Shown here piece by piece: positions 9,220 to 16,857 of a stretch of 64,000 nucleotides of DNA; the first letter of the stretch is position 1; each line of letters starts with the position of its first letter. The notes under the pieces were generated by a model. That model had not been told where the DNA came from. It did not search any database and saw nothing but the letters and a program-made list of their open reading frames with translations. Source of the DNA: an uncultured Spartobacteria bacterium (lineage in GTDB: Bacteria > Verrucomicrobiota > Verrucomicrobiia > Chthoniobacterales > Chthoniobacteraceae); NCBI GenBank assembly GCA_903901425.1, contig CAIURC010000207.1:1-64000 (forward strand), in the 5' to 3' direction. Made by a program: the position numbers and the translations under genes.

Positions 9220-11292
9220 ATGGACTCCGTGGCTCCAGAATCGTTCCAACTCCGCTGCACCCTTCCGGATGGCCGCGAGCTCAAATTTACCATCGATTCT
9301 CCCGTGTTCACCATCGGCCGGGATTCCTCCAACCTCGCCCATGTCCCGGATTCGACCATCTCAAAAACCCATGCCGAAGCGCGGCAGATCGCCCCGGGCA
9401 GGGTCCGCATCAAAGACACGGACTCCCTGAACGGCGTGCGGGTAGACGGCAAACTCGTTCAGGAATGCGAACTGGACGCTCCCTGTTCCTTTCAACTGGC
9501 CACCATCCCATTCCACCTCTCCCTGGCAGCGCCCGCTGCCCCCGTGCGCCCACGCAGAAATCCTTTCACCCTCCTGCTACTTCTCCTCGTTCTTGCCGGT
9601 GTCGGCCTCGCAGGGTTCCAGCCGCGTCCCCCCGCCCCCCAGCCAAAAATCGGGTTCCATACCCCCGAGCTGGCCAAAATCCCGTCGGAACCCCTCCCGC
9701 TTCCCAGTTTCCGCGGCGTCGAACCGCTTCTGGTCGCCTCCGCGGCCGCTCTCTCTCCGGCACCCGCACCGGAGGCAACCAGCGAAATCCCGCCCACCGA
9801 GCCCACTCCCGCACCGGATCTCCCCGTATCCGCGGCTGAATCGGTGGCCCCGCCCCCTGCAACTCCCCCGAAAATTCTCCTTTCTGCTCAGCCCCCGCCT
9901 CCCCTTCCAGAACCCGAAACCCAGTCTGCATCCAGCGAAACTCCCGCGCCTGCACCCGCCCCCAGCGCTTCTGATGCGGCGTCCGCTCCGGAACCGTCCC
10001 CCGCAGTACCCACGCCTGCTGCTGCTGCTCCCGCTCTGGTTCCGTTTTTTCCTGCGTCTGAACCCAAACCGGTCACCGAGCCCCCCCCACCGGCGGCAAC
10101 GGAACCCGCCCCGAAAAAGAAAGGCGTAAAACCCCCGAAACCCGCACCAGCCAAAAATCTGACCGTTCTCATCCTTGGGGATTCCCTGAGCCTTTGCGGA
10201 TTTGGAAAACGTCTGGACTCGCGGTTCAGGCAGTCCAGTCAGGTCAAATCCACCTACACCTACATGGCCTGCGGGACCGTGCCGCTGAGCTGGATCAAAA
10301 CCCCTGGATACGCCCAAGCCAAGACATGCTGCGGTTTTTGGAGCATCGAACAGAACGGCTCCAAGACCAAGCAGACCCAGGACACCTACGGGATGACCAA
10401 AGGGTACAAACCCGGTTCCCACCCGATCCCCAAAATCGAGGAACTTCTGACTAAGCTGCGCCCAGACATCCTTGTGATCCAGACCGGCACCAATCTTTTC
10501 GGCCTTTTTCCCGACACCAAAACCATTCACGCGGACCGCCACGACAACCTGCTGCGCTCCCATATCGAACCCTTCCTCGCCCGGTTGCTCACCCCGGCCT
10601 CGCCCCTCCGCAAGATCTACTGGGTTGCGCCCCCCACCTCTGGCCGGGTCGCCGAACCCGTTCAGGAGTTCGTCTTCGACCGGTACGAAAAATATGCCAC
10701 GCCGGTGGTCACTCTGATCGATAGCCGCCCACTGATCTCGTTCCCGTACTCGGGAATGCAGCCGGACCGCGAACATTTCATGGGCGCGGATATGGACCGC
10801 TGGGCCGACCAAGTCTACGACCGGATTGCGGCTGATTTTGCGCAGTCCACCCCGCCGCTGCTCTCCAAGATCCCCGTAACCAAGGCAGTCCCGGTTTCGC
10901 TCGCGGCCCCCAAAGAAGCACCCGCCCCGGCCCCTCCGCAGAACACCCCAGTCACCCTCAAGGGCCGACTCCTTTTCAAATCGCCCCCACTTCAGACTGA
11001 GCAGTTGCTTCCGTACCAGGAGTCCCTTGCCGCATTTGTGTACGAGGTGGTTGGGGTCTCCTCAGGCCAGTACTCCGAAAAGGAGATCCTTGTCATGCAT
11101 CCCGCGCACATCCGGCTCGAGCCACAGTCCTTGGACTCCTTTCAGGTTGGCCAAACCTACGAACTCACGGTCCGGGACTTGGACAGTTCTCCCTGGGCTG
11201 CGATCAAGTCCAGCGATCAGACCGGAAAACCTGAACTCCTTCCCTTCATCCAGAGCATCGACGACAACCGCTTCCCCTCTCGCGGCAAGTAA
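9220..11292 (+). CDS. FHA-domain / SGNH hydrolase fusion with transmembrane and Pro-rich linker
   Basis: A 690-residue protein of unusual architecture. Residues about 10-100 form an FHA domain: TIGRD with Gly33-Arg34, SKTH at 48-51 and NG at 71-72 are the phosphopeptide-binding landmarks. One membrane span follows (about 114-133), then about 190 residues rich in Pro, Ala and Glu. An SGNH hydrolase domain comes next: LGDSLSLCGFG (block I), IQTGTNLFG (block III) and DREHF near the expected catalytic Asp/His. The last 110 residues resemble the extra C-terminal domain of the minus-strand AlgJ-like protein. The topology puts FHA in the cytoplasm and the esterase/transferase outside. The ATG at 9220 is the first in frame directly before the FHA domain. 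Function in polysaccharide acetylation is inferred from context. Confidence 0.85.
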   Translation: MDSVAPESFQLRCTLPDGRELKFTIDSPVFTIGRDSSNLAHVPDSTISKTHAEARQIAPGRVRIKDTDSLNGVRVDGKLVQECELDAPCSFQLATIPFHLSLAAPAAPVRPRRNPFTLLLLLLVLAGVGLAGFQPRPPAPQPKIGFHTPELAKIPSEPLPLPSFRGVEPLLVASAAALSPAPAPEATSEIPPTEPTPAPDLPVSAAESVAPPPATPPKILLSAQPPPPLPEPETQSASSETPAPAPAPSASDAASAPEPSPAVPTPAAAAPALVPFFPASEPKPVTEPPPPAATEPAPKKKGVKPPKPAPAKNLTVLILGDSLSLCGFGKRLDSRFRQSSQVKSTYTYMACGTVPLSWIKTPGYAQAKTCCGFWSIEQNGSKTKQTQDTYGMTKGYKPGSHPIPKIEELLTKLRPDILVIQTGTNLFGLFPDTKTIHADRHDNLLRSHIEPFLARLLTPASPLRKIYWVAPPTSGRVAEPVQEFVFDRYEKYATPVVTLIDSRPLISFPYSGMQPDREHFMGADMDRWADQVYDRIAADFAQSTPPLLSKIPVTKAVPVSLAAPKEAPAPAPPQNTPVTLKGRLLFKSPPLQTEQLLPYQESLAAFVYEVVGVSSGQYSEKEILVMHPAHIRLEPQSLDSFQVGQTYELTVRDLDSSPWAAIKSSDQTGKPELLPFIQSIDDNRFPSRGK

Positions 11293-11302
11293 CTTTCTCC
11301 CG

Positions 11303-12277
11303 ATGCGCCACGCACTCCTCGTTGCAGCCGTCTTTCTCTCCGCCCCCTTCGCGCTCCACGCTGCAAAACCGGCAAAAGCCCCCAGCCCAACTCCCGCTGG
11401 CAGCAACGTCATCCGACCCAACACTGCACCCGGGACACCCACGCCGCCGTCCCTTCAAAAACCCAAGACCGGGCAATCCCCGGCAGCAAAGCCGGTCGCA
11501 ACCCCTGCCCCGAGCTCAAAACCCGCATTGGCGCCGGGCAGCAAATCCGCAGCCACCCCTGGAAAACCTGTCCCCCCCCCTGCAACGCGCTCCTCCAAGC
11601 CGACCCCGGCGCCGCCCGGTTCGGCCAACTCCTCCCTGGTGCTGCTTATTGGAGACTCCCTCAGCGTCGGTCCGTTTGGGACCACCCTCCAGGATCTCCT
11701 CATCGCTCGACTCGGCTCCAAAGAAGTGGCCCTGTACGCATCCTGCGGCTCCTCACCCGAACACTGGCTCGCCTCCGAACCCGTCTACGAAACCCGGTGC
11801 GGTTACCGGGAAAAAACGCCGCGCAGCCAGAAGCTCATCGACTTCGTCAATGGCCGCCGCCCTCCCCCAGTCGCGACCCCGAAACTGGAGCGACTCCTCA
11901 AAATGCACGAACCCCGGTACGTGCTGATTCAGCTCGGGACCAACTGGATGGACGAATTCCAAAAACGAGTTTCAACCGAGAAAAAGGTCCAGAAATCGGC
12001 GATCCTTGACCGGTTTGCCGCAGCGCTGCGCGGCCGGATTGTGGTTTGGATCCTGCCCCCGGACTCGGCCCACTACTCTTCCTCGGCTCAGAACACCGTC
12101 CGCGAATTGATCCACCGCTGCGTGGTTCAGAATGGGTTCGCGGAAATTGACTCCAAAAAGTTGACCCGTTACCGGCGGGGCAAAACGGGCAGCGACGGCA
12201 TCCACTACAACGGCGAGGACGCCCGGGTCTGGGCCCAGGGCGTGATGGGCCAGCTCACCGGCAAATCCAGCCGTTAA
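11303..12277 (+). CDS. Exported SGNH/GDSL hydrolase with Ala/Pro/Lys-rich linker
   Basis: A 324-residue protein with a signal peptide (RHALLVAAVFLSAPFALHAA), a low-complexity Pro/Ala/Ser/Lys linker to about residue 110 and a compact SGNH domain. Visible blocks are LLIGDSLSVGPFG, LIQLGTNWMD and SDGIHYN, the last carrying the catalytic Asp and His. CGSSPEHW resembles CGTVPLSW in the preceding FHA-SGNH protein, which suggests the two are paralogues. The start at the ATG at 11303 lies 10 bases after the previous stop. It is probably a periplasmic deacetylase or acetyltransferase accessory of the same locus. Confidence 0.8.
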   Translation: MRHALLVAAVFLSAPFALHAAKPAKAPSPTPAGSNVIRPNTAPGTPTPPSLQKPKTGQSPAAKPVATPAPSSKPALAPGSKSAATPGKPVPPPATRSSKPTPAPPGSANSSLVLLIGDSLSVGPFGTTLQDLLIARLGSKEVALYASCGSSPEHWLASEPVYETRCGYREKTPRSQKLIDFVNGRRPPPVATPKLERLLKMHEPRYVLIQLGTNWMDEFQKRVSTEKKVQKSAILDRFAAALRGRIVVWILPPDSAHYSSSAQNTVRELIHRCVVQNGFAEIDSKKLTRYRRGKTGSDGIHYNGEDARVWAQGVMGQLTGKSSR

Positions 12278-12367
12278 ATCCGCCGCTCAAATGGCTTCCC
12301 CCCAAGAGCGCTGCCAGTTCATATTGTTTCCGGTTGCACTGTCCCCGTTTTGGGGGCTGTACCTCTT

Positions 12368-12441
12368 GCGCTCGTAGCTCAGCTGGATAGAGCAACGGAT
12401 TTCTAATCCGTTGGTCGTGGGTTCGAATCCCGCCGGGCGCA
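12368..12441 (+). tRNA. tRNA-Arg (anticodon TCT)
   Basis: A full cloverleaf folds by eye: acceptor GCGCTCG/CGGGCGC with one G-T pair, D-arm GCTC/GAGC, anticodon stem ACGGA/TCCGT with loop TTTCTAA, and T-arm GTGGG/CCCGC with TTCGAAT. The anticodon TCT reads AGA/AGG. The discriminator base is A, and CCA is not encoded. Confidence 0.96.
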
Positions 12442-12492
12442 CTTCCATCCCGCCGCTCCCCACCTTCCACCAGCCCCTCCTGAGCGGCCTCC

Positions 12493-14421
12493 TCAGGCCT
12501 TGCGCCCAAACTTTTTTTCCAACTCCAGATACCCAATCTGGATCATCGTGGGCCGGCCATGTGGACAGCAGTACGGCAACTCACATGCCAGCAGATCCCT
12601 GAGCAACCGGACCAATTCGGGCTGCCGCAGATCGTCATTGGCCTTCACCGCGTGACGGCACACCGTCTTGGCAATCATGTCCTCCCCCAGACGCAGCCGG
12701 GCGTTCTCCTGCGAAGCCTCCTGCAACTCATCCACAATGCCCCGGACCAACTGCAGGGGGTCGCCCCCCTTCAAAAAGGTCGGCAGCGTGTCGATTTTGA
12801 ACGTACCGCCCCCGAAGGGTTCCAGGACAATCCCCGCGCGCTCCAGCAGCTCCAAGTTCCGCATCAGCCAGTCGCTATCGCGCGGACTGACCTGCAGGTT
12901 CAGAGGCAACAACAACCGCTGGGCGGGCACTCCCTGGACCTCCATCTGGCGCTTCATCCGCTCGTACAAAATCCGTTCATGGGCCGCGTGTTGGTCCACC
13001 AACACCAAGCCATCCCGGTTTTCCATGAGCACATACAACCGGCCCAGCACCCCCAAAATTTTGAACTCCAGACTCGGATCCCGGCCCGCTTCCGGCACCT
13101 GCTCACGCCCCGGGTCGGCTGCCGATCCCGCTCCTTCCACCCGCGTTTGAACCGTTGCCGCCGGCTCCGGCTCGGGTACCGCCAACTGCCCTGAATCCTC
13201 GTCCGCCGGTTGGCCCGGATCCCGCGTCTCTGGATTCGACGCGGCAGCCTCCGCTTCCACGGGCCTGAGCGGCAACTCGGCCCAATCCCTCCTTAGAGCC
13301 AGTTGCTCTTCCGGGGGGATCAGTGCGGGCTGGAACTCAGCCGGCTGCACGGTCTCTGGCACACCCGGCGGCACCGTGGGACGAAACCCGCTGAAGCCCT
13401 CCGGCCTCAGCGCCGCACTCCAGGTGGCCCGGTCGGTCTCAAGGGCAGCCCGCACCGCCTGCACGACGGCCTCCCGCACAAAGTTCCCATCCCTAAACCG
13501 GACCTCGCGCTTTGCCGGATGCACATTCACGTCCACCTCGGCGGGATCCATTTCGATGAACAGGTAGGTCACCGGATGCTGCCCCTTCATGAGGGCCGTG
13601 TGGTACCCCTCCCGCAAACCCACGTTCAAAACTGGATTCTCCACCGGTCGCCCGTTGAGAAAAACCAGTTGCTGCTGCCGCCCCGACCGGCTCACCCCCG
13701 CCTTCCCCACATACCCCCAGACCCGGAATCCTTCCCGCTCAAAAAGCGGCACCTCCAGAAGTTCGGCTGCCGCCGGGGCTCCGCGCAGATCCCGGATCCG
13801 CTCCAGAAGCGTGGCCGCCGCCGGCAGTTGAAAAACCACGCGGTCCTCCGAGACCAGGGTGAACCCGACTCCGGAATGCCCCAGCGCCTGGAGCTCCATC
13901 TGGTGCTCCACATGGCTGAACTCTGTGGACTCGGTGCGCAAAAACTTCCGTCGGGCGGGCAGGTTGAAAAACAGGGAGCGGACCTCCACCTGCGTTCCCG
14001 GAGGTTCCCCGCAGTCCCGGACAGTTTCGAGGCGGCCACCGGCCACCAGCACCTCGGTGCCTGCCAACGCACCATGTTCGCGGGTGGCGAGCCGGAACTT
14101 TGAAACACTCGCAATGCTCGGAATTGCCTCGCCGCGGAAACCCAGGGTCGCAATGGCTGCAAGATCGGCCCCGGACCGGATTTTGCTGGTCGCATGGCGC
14201 TCCAGGCAAAGAAGGGCGTCATCCCGGTCCATGCCGCAGCCGTTGTCCGTCACCCGGAGATAGGAGATGCCGCCGCGGCGCACCACGACCTCGACGCGGG
14301 AAGCGTTGGCATCCAAGGCGTTCTCTACGAGTTCCTTGACCACCGATGCAGGACGCTCCACGACCTCCCCGGCTGCAACCTGGGACGCCACCTCCTCTGA
14401 GAGCAATGCGATGCGCGACAC
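12493..14421 (-). CDS. mutL: DNA mismatch repair protein MutL (endonuclease type)
   Basis: A 642-residue GHKL ATPase that links mismatch recognition to strand removal. The N-terminal ATP site shows ELVENALDA, DNGCGMDRDD, RHATSKI and GFRGEAIPSIAS. A variable Pro/Glu-rich linker (about 350-450) leads to the C-terminal dimerisation domain. That domain keeps DQHAAHERILYE, which fits the DQHA-x2-E-x4-E metal-binding motif, plus CRHAVKANDD and CCPHGRPT. It should therefore nick DNA itself, as MutL does in bacteria lacking MutH. It is convergent with tRNA-Arg and divergent from the Fe-S carrier gene, 72 bases away. Confidence 0.97.
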   Translation of the reverse strand: MSRIALLSEEVASQVAAGEVVERPASVVKELVENALDANASRVEVVVRRGGISYLRVTDNGCGMDRDDALLCLERHATSKIRSGADLAAIATLGFRGEAIPSIASVSKFRLATREHGALAGTEVLVAGGRLETVRDCGEPPGTQVEVRSLFFNLPARRKFLRTESTEFSHVEHQMELQALGHSGVGFTLVSEDRVVFQLPAAATLLERIRDLRGAPAAAELLEVPLFEREGFRVWGYVGKAGVSRSGRQQQLVFLNGRPVENPVLNVGLREGYHTALMKGQHPVTYLFIEMDPAEVDVNVHPAKREVRFRDGNFVREAVVQAVRAALETDRATWSAALRPEGFSGFRPTVPPGVPETVQPAEFQPALIPPEEQLALRRDWAELPLRPVEAEAAASNPETRDPGQPADEDSGQLAVPEPEPAATVQTRVEGAGSAADPGREQVPEAGRDPSLEFKILGVLGRLYVLMENRDGLVLVDQHAAHERILYERMKRQMEVQGVPAQRLLLPLNLQVSPRDSDWLMRNLELLERAGIVLEPFGGGTFKIDTLPTFLKGGDPLQLVRGIVDELQEASQENARLRLGEDMIAKTVCRHAVKANDDLRQPELVRLLRDLLACELPYCCPHGRPTMIQIGYLELEKKFGRKA

Positions 14422-14493
14422 GTTTCCACCTCAACACGCCTTGCTCGAGTTGTCACTTTCCACTTTGTTTTCCCGCTGCTAGTTTGTCCCGCT

Positions 14494-14829
14494 ATGATCC
14501 AGCTGACTGAAGCCGCCGTCCAAAGGCTCAAATCCTTGCTCGAGGGGCAGCCTGCCGTCTTCCTCAGAATCACCGTGGAATCGGGCGGGTGCGCCGGTCG
14601 CCAGTACGCGATGCGGCTGGACCAACCCTCGCCCGAGGACCATGTCTTTCCCCATGAAAACGTCGGGGTCGTGGTGGATCCTGCCTCGCTCCCTCTGCTC
14701 TCCGGTTCCAGCATCGATTACTGTGACGACCTTGCCGGAGCCGGCTTCCGGATCCACAACCCCAACGCCGTGCGCAGTTGCGGCTGCGGCACCTCCTTTG
14801 AAAGCCGACCGGAGACCGCCGCCCCCTGA
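14494..14829 (+). CDS. A-type iron-sulfur cluster carrier (IscA/ErpA/HesB family)
   Basis: A 111-residue protein of normal family length that would carry or insert Fe-S clusters. The three conserved cysteines are visible in VESGGCAGRQY and, near the C-terminus, SCGCGTSF. The LTEAAVQRLKSLL start and IDYCDDLAGAGFRIHNPNA core also fit. Upstream, TTTCCA (14457-14462) and TAGTTT (14480-14485) are 17 bases apart; the latter ends eight bases before the ATG, so the message may be leaderless (weak call). IscA, ErpA and SufA cannot be told apart by sequence alone. The next gene begins 18 bases downstream. Confidence 0.9.
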   Translation: MIQLTEAAVQRLKSLLEGQPAVFLRITVESGGCAGRQYAMRLDQPSPEDHVFPHENVGVVVDPASLPLLSGSSIDYCDDLAGAGFRIHNPNAVRSCGCGTSFESRPETAAP

Positions 14830-14847
14830 CCTGCGCAACCGCTGAAG

Positions 14848-16659
14848 ATGCCCGCCTACCGCCCCTTCCAGTCTTCCAACCAGAAACAGGAACCCGACAG
14901 CCTGTTCCTCTGGTCGGTCTTCATCCTCCTCCTGATCGGGGCGGCATTCGCCTGCTGGATCGGCAGCTTCTATATCTTCGGACACCCGGAAAAACCCAAG
15001 CCGTACCGGATCCTGCTCCGGCTCAAAAAACTGGAGCCTCCCCGGCGTTTCGAGGTCACCGCGGCGCCGCAGGGCGAGTTTCTATCCGCCAAAGCCCTGT
15101 ACGAAAAGTTTGGGAAATCCACCCCCGTGGACCTGCACCAGACCAACAGCAGCCTTCTCCGGGACTACATCTGCAATTACAAGGAAACCAAAAATCGCGT
15201 CCCCTACGTCCGCGGCAAATTTACGGTGATCGACTGCCGTGAACTGGCTGGCTCGGATTTTTTTGGGTCCGGCGTGGTGGCGCTTGCGGAATCTCCGGAC
15301 ACCCCGCAGGTGCTGATTGAACACGTCTACACATCCTCCCCGGAAACGGTCCCTCTTCTGAAACGGATGCTTCAGACCGGGCTGGAACTGAGCATTGAAC
15401 GGACTCTGGACCTTTCCGCCGTGGTGCATGCGGCCCGGCAACCCGATGGACGGATGCTTTTCACCGTGGTTCCTCTCCTGTACGGCACCTACTCCATCCG
15501 GCAGGGGTCTGGCACCTTTGGCCTGGTGCCGCCCCCGAGCGTCAACCCCGAATTCCTGCCGCCGCTCTTCAAGCCCGATCTGATTGAGACCGCGACAAAA
15601 CGGTTTGCCGCCCTCAAACAGGGGCCGCTCACCGATCCGCCCAACGCCGCGCCCTCGACTGCCGCCGCTGCCCCTCCCAAGGGCCCCGAACTGGTTCGAA
15701 TCGACCTGCCTGAAAACGCGCAGACACCGCCCCCGCAGCCCGCCGAGCCTGTTCCCCCCGCTCCTCCCACCACCCCTCCGACCGCGGCCTTGGCATCCGC
15801 AACCCCGGATTCCACCGCAAAACCTGCCCCGACGCCGGAACCCGCTCCCAAGCCTGATTCAGCGCCACCTCAGGTGGCCGCGGTTTCGGAAACCAAGGGC
15901 GCAAAATCGAAGAAGCCCTCCCGTTTTTCGGCTTCGACTTCCGCCACACCCACTCCCGCCCCGCCGGCCAAGGTCGCTTCCACAAGCCCTTCCAAACCGG
16001 CCACGACCGAACCCCGCCCGACTCCCCTCCAGATGGCCATGTCGGCACAGGACAAACCGGTTCCGGGCCGCGCTGCGCCAAAACCGACGCCTTCCATCAA
16101 CCCCATCGTGGTTTTCCCGGCCCCTTCGGGTGTTTCAAAAACAGCGGCCAACCCGCCTCCGGCCCCCGAACCCGCCCAGTCTTCGCCCCCTGCATCCAAC
16201 GCTCCCCCTCCGCCCGTCGCTGCGGCGCCGGGTGCACCGCTCAAACCCTTCAACCCCCAGGGTGCCGTTCTTGCATCCAAACCCGCCCCGGCGCTCTCGG
16301 GCTCAGGAAACTGGCAGGTCTACGCGCCAGGCAAGCTCCCCTCCGGCAGAAGCATCACCGTTTCGGAGGCGCAAAAACTCGCCGAACAAGGCGAACTCCG
16401 GGACCGGACCTTTTTGAGAGGCAACTTTGTCGTCACGGCAGCCGGAGACAACAAGGCCGTGCTTCGTCCGGAAGGCTCACCGCTTGCGGCTCAAACCCGG
16501 ATCATCGTGGAGTTTCCGCCGGGCGCGGTTCCTCCGCGCGAACGCACGACCCTGCAAAGGGACGACTCCGAGGGGTTTGAGGTGCGCGACATCCGACGCG
16601 GAACCGACGGACAATTGAACGTCTATGTCCGGGAGATCCTCTCCCCATCAGCCCGTTAA
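14848..16659 (+). CDS. Single-span membrane protein, Pro-rich, with two related end modules
   Basis: I do not recognise a named family. The 603-residue protein has one transmembrane segment at about residues 20-45 (LWSVFILLLIGAAFACWIGS), a globular region to about 250, roughly 240 residues rich in Pro, Ala, Thr and Lys, and a second globular region in the last 110. The end modules look related: LRDYICNYK...YVRGKFTVIDC near 105-135 and LRDRTFLRGNFVVTAAGD near 515-535 share spacing and beta character, reminiscent of OB-like folds. It probably sits in the inner membrane with its bulk in the periplasm. It follows the Fe-S carrier by 18 bases; no function can be inferred from that. Confidence 0.75.
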   Translation: MPAYRPFQSSNQKQEPDSLFLWSVFILLLIGAAFACWIGSFYIFGHPEKPKPYRILLRLKKLEPPRRFEVTAAPQGEFLSAKALYEKFGKSTPVDLHQTNSSLLRDYICNYKETKNRVPYVRGKFTVIDCRELAGSDFFGSGVVALAESPDTPQVLIEHVYTSSPETVPLLKRMLQTGLELSIERTLDLSAVVHAARQPDGRMLFTVVPLLYGTYSIRQGSGTFGLVPPPSVNPEFLPPLFKPDLIETATKRFAALKQGPLTDPPNAAPSTAAAAPPKGPELVRIDLPENAQTPPPQPAEPVPPAPPTTPPTAALASATPDSTAKPAPTPEPAPKPDSAPPQVAAVSETKGAKSKKPSRFSASTSATPTPAPPAKVASTSPSKPATTEPRPTPLQMAMSAQDKPVPGRAAPKPTPSINPIVVFPAPSGVSKTAANPPPAPEPAQSSPPASNAPPPPVAAAPGAPLKPFNPQGAVLASKPAPALSGSGNWQVYAPGKLPSGRSITVSEAQKLAEQGELRDRTFLRGNFVVTAAGDNKAVLRPEGSPLAAQTRIIVEFPPGAVPPRERTTLQRDDSEGFEVRDIRRGTDGQLNVYVREILSPSAR

Positions 16660-16670
16660 ACAGGCGGCCC

Positions 16671-16723
16671 ATCGAGTCCATCGAGTCCATCGAGTCCATC
16701 GAGTCCATCGAGTCCATCGAGTC
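16671..16723. repeat. Tandem array of the 9-mer ATCGAGTCC (5 full copies plus one imperfect)
   Basis: Five exact copies of ATCGAGTCC begin at 16671, 16680, 16689, 16698 and 16707, followed by an eight-base partial copy. The array starts 11 bases after the stop of the Pro-rich membrane protein. The period is a multiple of three, and the minus strand would read a Met-Asp-Ser repeat, but there is no supporting gene. It is a typical simple-sequence repeat that may vary in length between strains. Confidence 0.9.
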
Positions 16724-16745
16724 TCGCCCCCCTCACCCCCTGCAA

Positions 16746-16774
16746 GTGACATTTCCGTGACATTAAAGTCACGG
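16746..16774 (+). promoter_or_regulatory. 11-bp-phased direct repeats with embedded inverted repeat upstream of porin gene
   Basis: GTGACAT occurs at 16746-16752 and again at 16757-16763, with a third degenerate copy GTCACGG at 16768-16774, all with an exact 11-base period. This is the geometry of PhoB-type Pho boxes (7-base repeats, 4-base spacers). The same bases also contain a perfect inverted repeat, CCGTGAC (16755-16761) and GTCACGG (16768-16774), around ATTAAA. The element lies 84 bases before the ATG of a phosphate-selective-type porin. Confidence 0.5.
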
Positions 16775-16857
16775 CAGTGAAACTTCTGATTCCCCCGAGG
16801 TTTTTGCGCGTCTTTTGTGTTTTTCGCGCGTCTTTTTCGTGGCGTCCTCTCGGCGCC

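Noticed and set aside
9577-10812. A 411-codon open frame opposite the FHA-SGNH gene
   Set aside because: It mirrors the Pro-rich linker of the real gene, giving Gly/Arg-rich sequence with no domain or start signal; the plus-strand gene has recognisable motifs in the same place.
16671-16723. The nonamer array as a CRISPR or coding repeat
   Set aside because: The unit is nine bases with no spacers and no cas genes nearby; the Met-Asp-Ser reading frame on the minus strand lacks a gene.
16755-16774. The inverted repeat as a CRP/FNR site
   Set aside because: CRP-type sites have GTGA-N6-TCAC; here the half-sites are separated by eight bases, so the geometry does not fit.
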